A DNA stretch of 64,000 bases, taken from assembly GCA_030435675.1 (NCBI GenBank), contig CM059623.1, forward strand, positions 11,000,012 through 11,064,011. Reading direction: 5' to 3'. This document shows positions 47,374 to 60,083 of the stretch, one piece after another (within the stretch, counting starts at the first letter, position 1; every line of letters begins with the position of its first letter). A program made the translations under genes and the position numbers. This DNA is from Steinernema hermaphroditum. Lineage: Eukaryota; Nematoda; Chromadorea; Rhabditida; Steinernematidae. The notes under the pieces are model-generated. The model saw nothing but the letters and a program-made list of their open reading frames with translations, was not told the origin of the DNA and ran no database searches.

Positions 47374-50004
47374 TTAGTCTGTGTCAGTATGAGAAGAGTA
47401 ATCCGAAAAAATGTCAGAGTTCTCGCGGATATCTTCACATTGCTCTATTTCGTCACCCATTTCCCGATGTAGCAGGGAACGTATAGATTCCCCAGGAGCT
47501 GAGTGATTTGGTACTCCAGATTTGATGAAAACGCCATAGTGGTTAGGATTGTTCTCTCCCTGGATAACGTAGATTTCCGTTGAATATATATCTTCGGTGC
47601 ACGTTGTCTTTTTATAGTGAAGCAGCTCCTGTGGACACGTCTTCTCGCAGCCTGTTGCGCTCACTAGGTACGGTAGCTGGTCTTTTCCGATAGCAGTTCT
47701 GAGCATCCTGCTGTATTTATTCCCAGTGAGGGTCTTCTGAGTCCAGTCGGCGAAAACAGCTTCGATCGTTCCCACCGATAATGTGGATTCCCAAACCAGC
47801 TTGATGAATTGGTCAGTAGTGCAGAAGGCGAGGATGTGTTCTTCGATTTTGAGGTTTTCCTCTACTGAACATTCCAAGACTCTAAGAGTGGGCGAGTTCA
47901 GCTGGCGAACCAGGAAGTTCTTGAGATGGCCAGGACACAAGGGTGCTCCTCTGGTATAGCTGCTGTAGTCCACACAGAGCTCAACGAGGCTGGGAACGTC
48001 TCTCAGAAATCTTTCCGCTTCGTCGAAGAAGATCCATTCCTGAAGATTCTTCAGTTCTAACTTCTCAAAGATTCGTTCTGCATGAATATACTGTAGTTCT
48101 TCGTGGTATGAAATGACGGTTTTCGGCTCTTCTTTGAGCATGGTGGCTGTGCTTCCCCAGGGACCTTTCAGGGTTCGAACCAACTCACAGGATCTGCTGC
48201 TTATTCTAATAATATCTGCGATAATTCTTCCGGGCAAATCTGCGAAGTTTCTGGATTCATTTTCTTGGACATGGCCGATGTGATCGGCAGTGTAAAAACG
48301 AAGTGTCAGGTCGAAAAGGAAATTTTGGGATACATCCGGATCGGAGATGTCTTCTTCCATGAAAGAAAGCCTATTTCCGTTGAGGATCTCCTCAAATCTA
48401 TCATCATTGCGCACTTCGAAGCAGGCATACAATTCGTAGAAGACATAGTCGACGTCTTGGACGAAAGCAGATACTGTATAGTCCGAGTCGCCTTCGTGGA
48501 AATCGCGCTTCCAGAACTTGATGGCACCCTCGTCACATCGGAACAGTCCGAGCGAATCGCGAAGAGGCTGAAAATCCGATTTTCTCACGAGCACCTTCAG
48601 TTCCTTGGGTCGCCTTCTTGGACATAGTTGTCCGCTCTTCCAAATCTTCACAATAGCCGCTATGCAGTCGTTTGACAAGGATCCGATCCACTCGAGTTTC
48701 TCGCAATTGTCAGAAGAGGCGAAGAACAGGACTTCTTTTTCGACCACGAGGTTCCCGGCGATTTTACAGGAGAGCCTTCTTAGGTATTTCGACTTCAACT
48801 GCTGGACAAGAAACCGCTTCAAAAATTCCGGCTCAGCTGGAACGCTGTCGTAGTATCCACCGTATTCGAGTTCGATATGCGAAAAGCGGTCTTTAAGACA
48901 GTCGAAGAAGGCATACGCATCTCTGTGGAATCCCCATTTGCTCAGGCTTTTTACTTGAAGTTCACCCCACAACTTCTCGGGATTTTCGCTCTTTTCAAGA
49001 TCTTGAATACAGGCTATAGATGTGGTTTGTTTCGGGCACATTTCTGGCCGATAGGCAAAGATATCTTTGATGATGTGAGCCGGAAGATCTTCGAGCTCTT
49101 CGAAGTCATCCTCTTCCATGTCTTGTTCATCCTCCTCAGTGTCGCTTTCTATATATTTTCGCATCTCTTCCAGCTCCTCAGTTTCCCCGTCCAGGTCTCC
49201 GTCCATCCGATTTTCTATGTACCTGGATCCCTCGTACAAGGATCTCCGAAAGTCGTCCGTTCCAAGAAACATGAATAATTCGTGCAGCTCAGTGTTGCCT
49301 CTCTTCATAAACAGTTCTACAGAAACGTCTGTCGACGTCAAGTTCATTCCTTGCTTCATATACAGTATGCCGCGCCTTCCTTTCAGCAGGCTTAGTGTTC
49401 CCTTGAGCTTCTCTGCTTCTTCTGCCTCGATGAAACACTTCAACTTCCGCGCGTTCTTGTTGCAGTGCAGGTTTCGACTTTTCCAGTTATTGTACACCGC
49501 TGCCACCGATTCAGAAGTGAGAACTAGGTCCACTTGAGCTCTGCAGAAGTGATTCGAAACACAGAAGTGCACCAGCTCCTCGTTCAACTTCGGCAGGGGT
49601 TTCCTCAAATCAAATTTGATGTCGTAGAGGTACGCCGAAGTGAGCTGTCTTCTCAGGAAATCGTCCAGGTCTTTATGTGTGCTCCAACTGAACCAGATGA
49701 GCTCCACGCGAGAAAAACGGGCTTCTAGCCTCTGCAGAAAGTCGTTCCACTCGCCGCTTGATTCTCGGCGCTCCTGCACCAGCAAGTCTATGTATCCATA
49801 TAGCGCTTTTGGATTCTCAATTTCCAACATCTCATCCTTGTGATCGATGACTGTCTTCGGTTCCATCTCTATTCTTCTTCGAACTTTCCGCCAGTTTCCT
49901 CTCAACTTTCGGAGTCTTCGACACTCTTCGAAGGGCGCGAGAACATCGTAGATAATATCGGTGGAGAGGTAGGCGAAGTCGTTCGGAATGACTTCGTGGC
50001 TCAT
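47374..50004 (-). CDS. Intronless protein with three F-box-associated-like units
   Basis: An uninterrupted frame encodes 876 residues from ATG 50004 (MSHEVIPNDFAYLSTDIIYD). Three related units begin near residues 8, 300 and 583: an F-box-like start (DFAYLSTDIIYDVL, ELEDLPAHIIKDIF, NFADLPGRIIADII), then a basic/Trp segment, then FLRRQLTSAYL / FLVQQLKSKYLRRLSC / FLVRQLNSPTLRVLEC, then a motif with W near VAAVYNNWK / IAAIVKIWK / IEAVFADWT. A very acidic linker (about 270-300) separates units 1 and 2, and the tail is acidic and Ser-rich. Nematode F-box/FBA proteins usually have one unit and act as SCF ubiquitin ligase adaptors; whether these F-box-like segments bind Skp1 is untested. The open frame continues upstream to 50505 without a stop (1043 residues). 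Confidence 0.75.
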   Translation of the reverse strand: MSHEVIPNDFAYLSTDIIYDVLAPFEECRRLRKLRGNWRKVRRRIEMEPKTVIDHKDEMLEIENPKALYGYIDLLVQERRESSGEWNDFLQRLEARFSRVELIWFSWSTHKDLDDFLRRQLTSAYLYDIKFDLRKPLPKLNEELVHFCVSNHFCRAQVDLVLTSESVAAVYNNWKSRNLHCNKNARKLKCFIEAEEAEKLKGTLSLLKGRRGILYMKQGMNLTSTDVSVELFMKRGNTELHELFMFLGTDDFRRSLYEGSRYIENRMDGDLDGETEELEEMRKYIESDTEEDEQDMEEDDFEELEDLPAHIIKDIFAYRPEMCPKQTTSIACIQDLEKSENPEKLWGELQVKSLSKWGFHRDAYAFFDCLKDRFSHIELEYGGYYDSVPAEPEFLKRFLVQQLKSKYLRRLSCKIAGNLVVEKEVLFFASSDNCEKLEWIGSLSNDCIAAIVKIWKSGQLCPRRRPKELKVLVRKSDFQPLRDSLGLFRCDEGAIKFWKRDFHEGDSDYTVSAFVQDVDYVFYELYACFEVRNDDRFEEILNGNRLSFMEEDISDPDVSQNFLFDLTLRFYTADHIGHVQENESRNFADLPGRIIADIIRISSRSCELVRTLKGPWGSTATMLKEEPKTVISYHEELQYIHAERIFEKLELKNLQEWIFFDEAERFLRDVPSLVELCVDYSSYTRGAPLCPGHLKNFLVRQLNSPTLRVLECSVEENLKIEEHILAFCTTDQFIKLVWESTLSVGTIEAVFADWTQKTLTGNKYSRMLRTAIGKDQLPYLVSATGCEKTCPQELLHYKKTTCTEDIYSTEIYVIQGENNPNHYGVFIKSGVPNHSAPGESIRSLLHREMGDEIEQCEDIRENSDIFSDYSSHTDTD

Positions 50005-50637
50005 AGTTGAGTATTCTCTGTTTCTTTCAAAATGGGCCACTAAATGCACGGAAAGCGATGCGAGCGGTGAATGTGCGGGGAAACCGATACCACCGCAGCG
50101 TTTATCCCAGGCATGAGATCTGGGGGATGAGCTGCCGGAGTTGAGTTGGATGGTACCCGGTGAAAGTGCATCTAAAGGTTCTCCCTTTCTACGCCTTTCT
50201 AACAAGGGAACATTTAAGGGTGCGCCCGCCGATTTTGCACACAAGTAGTAGTGCCTGAGTGTATTATTCTTGCAAAATATTGTCATCGCAACGGTGTCAC
50301 CGCAGCCTATCCCCCAGTTGGGGATTATAATGTAGGGTATAAGCCGCATAAGAAGAATTCGATCCATATTCGAAGGTTCCCAGTATCCACGAGTTTCTAA
50401 CAATGTCGTTCTTGTGATCACTATTCGACGTTTCAAACCGAGGCAACCAAGACTCATTTTTTTTTGATTCTCTTGATGGCCTCGAGATTGCAGTGCGCTA
50501 CTCAAAAGCTAACCGGGGATTCAACCAGGGTGAATGGTCAGCGTCAATACTGGTCCCTAAAAGGTTTTAGTTTCTATTCGCTTAGGTGATGCTCGATAGT
50601 TTTGTTGTTGATACAGAGAAAATATTTATAAAAACAC
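50005..50637. other. Short intergenic region or 5' extension
   Basis: Positions 50005-50505 stay open in frame with the downstream gene but resemble no domain. From 50506 to the beta-mannosidase stop at 50638 there is no recognisable feature. Confidence 0.4.
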
Positions 50638-53600
50638 TTAATGATCGGTCATACCACAATTTCCAAGATGGCAAATAGTCAAATCGCTGGATTTCAATTT
50701 CAGTTTCTTTGGATTCTGACGCACTTTGAGGGTTACTGTAACTTGAGCAGTGGTCATGGCGAAGGCATTGTCACTGAAAGTGGCAACGACGCCGCGGTCC
50801 TTGACGGAGTCAGCGACGTCGATCCACACGATGGGAACCACTTTCTCGGCAGTTACCGTAAACTTGTACTCCGTTTCGGTCTTCTGGTAGAAGTTACCGA
50901 TCGTCAGTTTACCGAAATTGGCGTTCTGAAATGTGGCTGTTTTTCGGGACAAGATTCCATGAGTCTTACACTCTTCAGATGGTCGGGAAGAAGGATTCCG
51001 TCGAAGCCGACCTGCTTCTTGGACGAATCGAAGACTCGGGCTCTCAAAACGAAATCCTTTGGCTCCGGGTTGGACGCGTCGAAGTGGACGGGATTGGACG
51101 AGAGGGCCTTGATGTCCACGGTCGTTCTGGTGGAGTATACGGGATCGAAAGCGTTGTCCCAGACAAGCGCGTCTAGGGTTACGGTAGCGTTGGAAATATC
51201 GGTTTGGAGGTCGCTGACGACGAACACTTGGACGACGTTGTTCTTGACGAGCTGGAGCAGTGTATGCCAGAGCCTTCAATGGAGAACTGTCCCCGTCTCA
51301 CCATAGAAGCGATGACCGGAGCGAAGAACCTCCTGGCAAAGTAGTGGGCCGGTTTCCAGTTCAAGTTGAAATCAATCGACGACCAGGTTGGCGCAGCCCA
51401 CACGTCGTTCAGCTGCCAATAGAGGCCACACATAGTGTTTCCCTGACCTGTCTCGTCCAGTCTTCCTCTCCATCTGTAATGTCTCTCCACTTCAACGCCC
51501 TGCACCTGATCGCCTCAAACCTCCTGTAGTGTTCTGTCTCAACTTGGTAGGCGATCGCCTGATGGAACTGCGACAAGTAGGCGAACTTCGACATGAAGTT
51601 TCCAGTCAAGCAGCTGCTGTCGTTGAAGATCGACGGGTTGCAACCCACGGGGAGCTGAATTCATGTTCTTTCTCAATGAATCTAAGATGTGTCCCACCTC
51701 GAAGTGGTCGAAGACCTGCTTGAGTACGGTAAGCACCCCTCCGGGTTTGTGCTGACGATGGAGCATATCGCTACTCGTGTAGAACCACTGGGATTCGTTG
51801 ATGTACTGCATCATCGTGTGTTTGAGGGGATAGGACTGAACACCATATTCTGTGGCACATCTCGGGATCTGGTATGTGCTCGGAGTCCACAGGTTTGAGA
51901 TGTCGTTGTAGTAGTGGACGTCACCATAGCGGGGGTTTGCAGGATCCACAGCCACGCCTCCTTCCCTGAATTTTGTTCATATCGGCAATAGTATGCAATG
52001 TTCCCTACTCTTCAGTTTCGACCCCATTCGATGGACTTGACAGCAAAAACGGCCTCGAGTTGTCGAGCTCCTTGACCAGAGGCTGGATCGTGTCCTTGTA
52101 CAGTTTGATGTAGTCCTTGATCTGCTGTCCAACGGGATAGCTTCCCACAATCCACCACCGCTGCCTGATAGCCAACTCGTTCTCATTGTTTCCCGCCCAC
52201 ACGAGGATCGAAGGATGATGCTTGATCCTTGTAATCTGGGTCGTGATCTCCTCCTTCACGTTGCTCAGGAATGCGCCGTCCACCGGATAGAGGGCGCAGG
52301 CGAACATCAGGTCGTGCCAGAGAAGGATTCCCTTTCTGTCGGCCATCTGGTAGAACTCCTCGGCCTCGAAACGGCCTCCACCCCACACGCGAAGCGCGTT
52401 CATCCCGATGTCGCGCGCCGACTCCAGGAGGAACTCCATGCGGGCGGTGAAGTTCCGGGCTGGAAAGGAGGAGACCGGGATCCAGTTGGACCCCTTTAGG
52501 AAGATGGGAACCCCGTTGATCTTGAAGTAGAAGTTGCGACCTTTGAGGACGTCGGAGGGGTCGACGAAGTCTTGGACTAGTTCGATAGTGCGGAATCCGA
52601 TTTGGATTGTTTCGGAGCGCAGAGATTCGCCTAAAGAAACGATATTCATGTGAAGTTAGGGGTCATCTCAGAAAGCTCTACTTCCAGGGAGTCTTGTTAT
52701 GAAACGCTATTACATATTTAAGCCATTTATGGCCTAGCTTGTTTCTGAACGTAAGGAAACGGATGTGAAGATAGGGTGTGTTTTTGGGTCGTTTTTTAAA
52801 CTTCGTCCTCTCAGGAACCTCGTCATGAAACGTTATTATTTGGACCATAAAACAGGATTATGAATTGGGCTAGCTCTGATCCTTATATCAACCCTAGCCA
52901 CTAATATTTTTGGGCCATTTAAAGCTACCTTTAACATCAGTAGCTCGACCAAGACAAGAAACTCACCGTTGAACATCGCCACAGCGGTGACATCATAAAG
53001 ATTCTGCTGCCCATATCCGTTTGGCCACCAAAGTTTCACTTTACTGGCCGGGATCGTGATGGCTCCAACCACTTTGTTCATCGTATCGCGCTTCAACTTC
53101 GCTAATATCTTTTTATCGATGTTCAGCTTGGGGATGTACACGTGGATTTCGCTACTGTCGGTGACAGCGCTGTAGATGTAGAGTTCCACATTGACCACAA
53201 AGTTGTCTTCAACACAAGCAATTAGATCCTTTAGATCGGAACTCATCCAACCTCCTTGTTTCACGACGGCTCCTGAGAGTCTGTCCACGTAGGCACTGTC
53301 GGTGGCCTGGATGAACATCGGCTGCCAGATCCCTGTCGTGGGGAAGGAGGGTCCCCAGTCCCAGCTGAAGCTCGACTGGACCTTCCTGATGAAGTTCCAG
53401 TGGCACTCGCCGTTGTAGTTCGGAGGGGGACAGTCCGGCGGAACGAAGTGCGCATTGTTGAGCTGAATGCGTGGTTAGTGAGGCGGTGGACAGGACTAGG
53501 CTACTTCGTAGAGTTTGGCGCTGACGTCGGCGTTGTTCACCGGAGACTCGAAGTTGATGACGATCTTGTTGTTTCCCGGCTGGAGATAGCGGCGGACGTT

Positions 53601-54517
53601 GATGACGTGCTGGTGGAATTGGTTCGTGCTGGAGAGGACAAAGTAGTTGTTGATGTACACGTCGCCGACTGTGTCCAAGCCACGAATGACGAGGAGTACG
53701 GTGTCTTTCTGAAAGTGAAATCTTTCTTCGGAATGCTCGATTTGAAATGATTTATTCTAAGACATGTTCAATTCCAGAGCCCATGGTGGATCTCCGTTAG
53801 CCGTGCTACACAGCCGCGTTTCGGCGATTCGACGCTCATGCGTACTGCTGGGATCAACGCCCTTCACTTGGATACCGTACTCCGTACCGAAGAAAGACGA
53901 GAAGACTATTTCAACAACGGTGATAAAGGTGCTGGAACCGGGAAGAATGGTACCAAACAAGAAAAAACTGGAAAAATCGAACCAGTAAAGTAAAGTAAAG
54001 TTCAAATCCAGTTAGGCCTAATCGATGCTACAGTTTCCACGATATCGGAACCGAATGGATGAAAACAATAAAAATATGTATAAACTTCTGTTTTAAAAGT
54101 GCATTCAGTGTCCGAAACCTAAAACGGTCTTTTAAAGCTTCTGTCTATGGTCACTTCTATTTATCACTTCTGTGGTCACTTCTATCCAAACACTTCAACT
54201 TCCTCTAATTCCACTGAATCAGCCTGTTCCGAACTCACCGAATACATCGGTTTGTCCACCGTGAACTTCCTCTCGTAGATCCAGTTCGTCCTGCCGATCC
54301 ATCTTAGCGCCACATCGTTCTGACCCTTTAGAGGATCCTCGGTGAGCACGCCGACATTAAGCAGATCGGCGTAGATGTCCCCGGGCACCGTGGCCATCCC
54401 CGTGGAGTTTCCGTTTCCCGATCGGAACATCCATTGGTCGGAGCCGCCTAAGTCGAGTCGGATAGAGGCGGAGAGGACATGGCCGACGAGGAACAGAAAG
54501 ATCAGCTTTGTGACCAT
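50638..54517 (-). CDS. MANBA: Beta-mannosidase (glycoside hydrolase family 2)
   Basis: Nine exons: 54517-54239, 53708-53505, 53462-52967, 52630-52009, 51965-51698, 51654-51521, 51473-51302, 51251-50970, 50925-50638, joining in frame to 914 residues (human lysosomal enzyme is about 880). A signal peptide (MVTKLIFLFLVGHVLSAS) is followed by the jelly-roll and Ig-like domains (CHWNFIRKVQSSFSWDWGPS), then the TIM barrel with the acid/base Glu in WAGNNENE (about residue 476) and the nucleophile Glu in CATEYG (about 573). The tail retains CGLYWQLNDVWAAPTWSSID. It removes terminal beta-linked mannose from N-glycan fragments in lysosomes. The four introns between 51253 and 52008 are 43-50 nt. An AAATTTCAG acceptor lies six bases before the ATG; an alternative ATG at 54649 is less likely. 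Confidence 0.95.
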
Positions 54518-55440
54518 CAAATTCTGAAATTTGTGTTTATAAAACGCGGAAGCGGCTGCTCCCGGCGTCCACAATGGGTGATAAGCGAACGGTGAAATTA
54601 AACAAAAGCAGATGTGTAAACAAACTGCAAAAGGGAGCGCGATCTTCATTGTGCGATCGGCCGATCACGCTAGAGATTTTGTGTTTGTTTACACAGAAAT
54701 CGATTAACACTGGTGAGGTGACTCCACCGCTGATAAGATCAACCTTGAATGTAGCTTTTTGCAGTGGAAGTGGAGCGACAAGCAGTTGTGGAGAAGATCG
54801 GAACGGAGGTTAGGGAAGGCACACGGCATGTGGAAGCTGATAGCGACATGTGGTTTTGATCACAAACGTGACTGTAGTGCACGTTGGTGGAGGGCAGTTT
54901 TTCAACTTGAGGAAGACTACATGCTGTTGAGCATAGGGAACTGGAATGTTTTGCGGAAAGGAGAACAAGATACTGGCAAAACTATCAATGGCTGGCTCGC
55001 GGATAGTGATTCTTTTGCTTTCATTTCGACCTCAGCGAACGCTTCATACTTCGAAAGAATCGTTAGAAGGAGCTGGTCAAGTTGAAATGACTTCCTATCG
55101 ATCAAATATCGAGTCTCTTCTGGATATGCTTAGAATCAAAAATCATTTCCAGAGGACACGCTTCAGGGAGTCGATAGACTTGTGCTTGACCGCGCAGGCC
55201 TTTCAAACAGCGAAATCTAGAGGGTTGTGATCGGATGAGTTTAACGTCCACATCAATGAAGTATTGAAGCACCACGATCGCGCGACGCATATCTTTTGAA
55301 ACCGTCACGGCATGCTTTTGAGGTTACATTTGCTCCAATCTTCACTAGTTTTTTCATTTCTGGATTGAATGAAAATGTTGAAACAATAATACTTTGACTC
55401 AGAAGTCCCAAATTTTATGGAGAGTTTGGAGGGTTATATG
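54518..55440. other. Intergenic, nothing recognised
   Basis: The beta-mannosidase 5' flank. No other gene, RNA or repeat was recognised. It ends with the left 8-bp target duplication GTTATATG (55433-55440) of the element that follows. Confidence 0.45.
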
Positions 55441-56014
55441 CAGAGGTGTTATTCGAGTCTCGAAATTTCGAACACTTTCTTCGATCTTTCGATCCCGATC
55501 TTCGATCTCGAGACTCGGCGAAATGTCGATCCGACCCCGAGTCTCGAAAATTTTCGAGGAAAGATCGAAAAATTTGGGTCCCACTTGGAAAACATTGAAA
55601 ACTTCCCAACTGCTACCGTATCATTTACATCGCCACGGGGCCGCCAACGACACTAGATCGTCATTCAAAGGAGCGCGGAGCCAGCATATACTGCACCGAG
55701 TAGCACCGAGAATTCCCCTTTTGGGCCACCCTGCACAACAATCGCTCGCATGATGACCGTTCGTCACGACGTCACGAAAGCTAGAAATGAAAGAAGAAAA
55801 CCAGGAAAAGAATTAAAAAAGGACTAGGAAAATGTTATTTGATTTTATTACCCTTGTTCCCATTTTTAAAAGTCGCAAAAAAAATTGGCCATTTTCGATC
55901 CCGATCCCGAGTCTCGATGGCTTCGATCCCGATCTCGAGACTCGAAAAATTTTCGATCCCGATCTCGATCCCGATCCCGAGACTCGATGAAATTTCGAGC
56001 GAGTAACACCTCTG
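55441..56014. mobile_element. Non-autonomous DNA transposon (hAT-like MITE)
   Basis: The element is 574 bp. The ends are CAGAGGTGTTATTCGAGTCT and, read inward on the other strand, CAGAGGTGTTACTCGCTCGA; the inverted match extends imperfectly for about 27 bases into a CTCGAAATTTC box. It is flanked by a perfect 8-bp direct duplication, GTTATATG, at 55433-55440 and 56015-56022. CAGAGGTG-type ends with 8-bp target duplications are typical of hAT elements. The interior has no transposase; subterminal regions are filled with short GATCCCGATCTCGAGACTCG-like repeats in both orientations. It would need a transposase encoded elsewhere. The perfect duplication suggests recent insertion. Confidence 0.88.
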
Positions 56015-59000
56015 GTTATATGCCTTTTGTATTTCGCGAAACTTCCAGATCACTGTCTTCCTACATAAGCATAGGACCGAAATACATTTTTTCGTCTCTG
56101 CAAGATTCAAAATAGAACACATAAATCTGGCAATCGTCTTCGATGATTACCTTCCAGCAGGGCGATGCACGCGATTAACCTCACCTCTTATCTACCATTA
56201 GGCCTGATGTGCCGCCCTAATTTTAAGCTGGCATCTGCAAACGAAAAGATGTGGAATTTGTATTAACAACGCCATGCAAAATTTTTAGCAAAACACGACC
56301 TTTTCCTGCATGGCGTTTGCTGAAACTCCATATTTTTGTCTTTGCCTACTAATATTACAAGTTTCACTTTTTTGACGATCATTCATGGAATAAGCCAGTA
56401 ACTATTCAGTTCTTCTTTGTTTCTTTTTGGCATTGCCTTCCTGACTTGTGACAAGGGACAAGCTGGGAATATCTGGTGACTGACAACGAGGACATTCTTG
56501 ATGCCTCTGCTACATCTTCTCTCTTCCGTTCTTTTCACAGAGAACGATCATCTTCTGATTGATAGCTTAGGGGATAACACCTTTTCCCTGTTTCTGTTTC
56601 AAACAAACCCCTGGAGACACTGAAACGTTGCATTTGGAGTTCCGCTTTTGTTTTTCAGTAAAAGCCATTAGAAAGAATCACATAACGCTTAACTGTGATT
56701 GACGTTTCAACGAACAATAAAAATGAAAAGATAGGGATTGAAACATTTTTATGGGTCTGGCCCGTCTACGAAGGAGAAGGAAGTGAGCAGAAACATTCCA
56801 ATAAAGAGCACAAAAGCTTATCAGCACAGAATCCCTATCCTTTGGCCAACTTCATTCAGTTTCTTCGATCCGATGTATTCCTTAAAATAACTCGTCTTGA
56901 TCTGGTGTCTGCAGTAAACTTCGTATCATCAATTTCCTCTCAACGCCAACGAACTTCCAACAAGTCGAAAAACTAATAAATTCTAGGCAAGACCCCATCG
57001 CACTTGGTCTCTGGCCTTCGAATCGTTGCGAAGTCGCTGAGAGAGTCTCCAGGCGATCATCTTCTTGAAGTGACCTTAAAAAGCATCAGTCATAAAGGTC
57101 ACTGTCACTGGACAATTTCCCTGGATCATTGGCTTCTTTCTCCCACAAAGAGAATCCATTTGCACAGAAAATCTCGGACTTTCGAAATTCCACCTATAGA
57201 GTGTCTCAAACCCACTTTTCTCCATTTGTCGCACACTTCACACTCCTACTTCCACCCTTCCCTCATTCGCAAATCGAAACGTGGCCACCGCCACCCCCAC
57301 AAATCGTCGATTCCCCGATGTCCAAAAAACGACCGCATCAATCAAAAGCGCCCGGGCGCGCGCTCCTTTCCCCCCGTCGGGAGTCCAAATCGGGAAAGCG
57401 GCGCGCGTGCCGCATTCCATCACTTGTAACGACGTGATGTTCTCATTATGTTGCACACGTCCGATGGGAAACGCAAAAAGACACTCATCTATTATGCCCG
57501 CGCGCCGCTCGAGAGGCGCTGCATTTCGACACGATGTGGCTGAGTTGAGGATACAACACTGCAGACTTTTTTTGGCGTTTCACTTGGGAGTTGCCCCTTC
57601 GCTCCAGAATCTGCTCAACTTGAGTAATTTATCACGAAAATCTCTTTTTGTTTAGCACAGAAACTGGACACGATAGTTTTATAGGCGATACTACCCGGTC
57701 GTATCCTCTATGGGCCATAATTAGCGATTTTGTGATTGTCTATCTGCGTTTTATACAATGAACGTTCCTTGAAAAGAAGGCAATCAACATGTTTAGCTGC
57801 CGTGACAGTACAGTAGTCAGAATAAGATGAAAGTTTGTTGATTATTCTCATCCTATGATTCGGTTACGAATCAAAAACGTTCGCAATGAGCCACACAGTC
57901 ACTTCCAACAGACCGGTTCACTGCCACTATGCCTTCAAGACCAATTGTCTACTGGCTTAGACTTGAACAAAAAAGATTCTATGAGCACTATTCCCGCAGG
58001 ATTATAGGTGTCTACATCAGAAGGGCCGCTAGGCCTTTCGTGTGTTTACCACCGGTAGGCTTCTTCTGTCTTGCTGCGCGCAAGGATACTAAACACGTAG
58101 AGGGCGCGCAGACGCGCTTATTCAAAGTAATGGCACACATCCCAGACTTTCTCGCGGAATATCATTTTAAGCAGTATCAAGTACTCCGTGATGTCCGGAA
58201 TGTCAACAAGATTTACAATGATTCTTGTTAATGCGATTCTTGTCATGATGGCTAGCGATGCAAAATTTCAACTACTGAATTAAGCGGAAGTCAAAAATGT
58301 CAGAAATGAAAGCATTTCTCAGAAATGTGCCCACGCCGCGTTTCCGAGAAATGGCTAAGTGTGATGTCTAAGCGAAGTCAACTCCTGCTAATTCGCTTGA
58401 TCCGGGGCCTCCCTCGGATCTGATCTTTGCAATTCAGCAGCATCAGAGATCGTGTGTATTTCCGGTGTGGTCGACGAAGAGATCAAATATTAATGAACAA
58501 TCTACAGCGTACATTCCGGGAATCAGTTCCCATTTAATAGTCCATACGAAAACAGTATGCGTGTGGGGAAGACTGACAACCAGATGACGGGATGAGTTCG
58601 TGGAGGAAATCAGAGCGCTAAGGTGGGGACAACCAGCAGGAGAAGAAGAACGACAACAATGGATTCATATATGATGTTGACGGTTCAAATAAATAAATAA
58701 AGCGTAATTGTTTTGTAAAGTTAGACCTTTTACAAGTCTGTCGTGTACGGATACGCTCTGATAGTGGTCCGGAATTGAGAACTTAACCACCCTTACCACA
58801 CGAAATTCTGATTCATTCAATTCAATTCTGCAAGAAAGTAAGCTGGGTGTAAGCTAACATTGCAATCCCATCAGTTTGCGAGGGCATCGAAGGAGCGAAG
58901 AAGATGGTCTCGTTGGAATCGGGGTGGGAGTACGGTCAATGATGCAGATTCCCATCGCAGCGATTCTTCGGTTTGAGTGGGTGACGTGGGTGATTACTGT

Positions 59001-59511
59001 CAATTCAACGGGATGGTGGAACTAGGGATGGTTCCAGGCGTTCAGAGAGCCAGAATGATCACTGCTCCAACAACGTTGGCCAAGAACGACCGGTCACTCA
59101 ACTCATTTCTGAGAGAACAGACGACCGATCGACACCAACACAAATCAAAGATACTTGGATCTTTGTGGCTTGTTTTGGATTTACCTCCAGCTATACCCGT
59201 ATCGTCAATAAATATAGCATAAGATGAGTCCAAAACCCAAAAACTGTTGGTGTAAACATGCTGTATTCTCGTCTTTTTCTGAAATCAAATCGAAATTTCA
59301 TAAATTGAATATGCGACCCATAAACCGATTGAACTCGTTGATTTACGATGTGTACTTCGGGATGTTGCCCTTTTGATGCAATTGCGATCGCCTCCAATCG
59401 CCCTTGTCTACATGTCTACATGAGTCCGTCTCGTATGTCTAGACGTCCCCCGTCGACGGCAATTGTTATGACTGACTTCCCGAGTCAAAGATGAAATCTT
59501 TTTTTATTTAG

Positions 59512-59673
59512 ACTCTATTTTCGGCTTTCCGCGGTGATGGTCGATTGGTGCGAACCTCGCGGGAATCGCGGCGTTTGTCAAGTGACGAGGCCGAGATTCG
59601 GCGCCTGATTTCCGACGTGTCAAAAGTGACAGCCGAAGAGGTTAAAACACAGAGAAGAAAAGGCGAAACATGA
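59512..59673 (+). other. Weak candidate terminal exon
   Basis: After a good acceptor (TTTTTTTATTTAG) an open frame of 53 codons ends in TGA; its second half is a charged, probably helical peptide (SSDEAEIRRLISDVSKVTAE). No partner exon was found upstream, so this could be chance. Confidence 0.17.
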
Positions 59674-60083
59674 AGATGTCCGTCGTTTTTGACGCCTTTC
59701 TTACTTCATTTGCTCGTGCTCGCAATGTTTTGAAGTGAAAAGTGCCATGCGCATCTGTCGTAAACATCAGAGATCGAGGCATCCAGATGCATCTGATTGC
59801 TACAAATTTGAAGATAAACAAGAATGAATGACACAGCTGAGGATGACTATTGCAGATGTGGTCTAAAAAAGAGATTACAAGTTTGTGACTCAGGCTTTGG
59901 ACTATGTTCTCAAGCATGCTCCATCTGCTATTGAGAGGTTGTGACATTGAGGCTCTGTTAAGAGGCTCGCTCTGTTTTAGCTAAAGCTAGATCAGAGGAC
60001 TTCCGATGCATCTACACGGCATCCCAAAAAGAGCAATCTATGTGGACAGATGTCTAGAGAGCCATCTGGACACATCATGTGCC

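Noticed and set aside
58560..58690. Possible decayed non-LTR retrotransposon end (RDEFVEEIRALRWG-like peptide)
   Set aside because: It resembles the C-terminal tail of RTE-type elements but has an internal stop and no upstream reverse transcriptase motif; too short to support.
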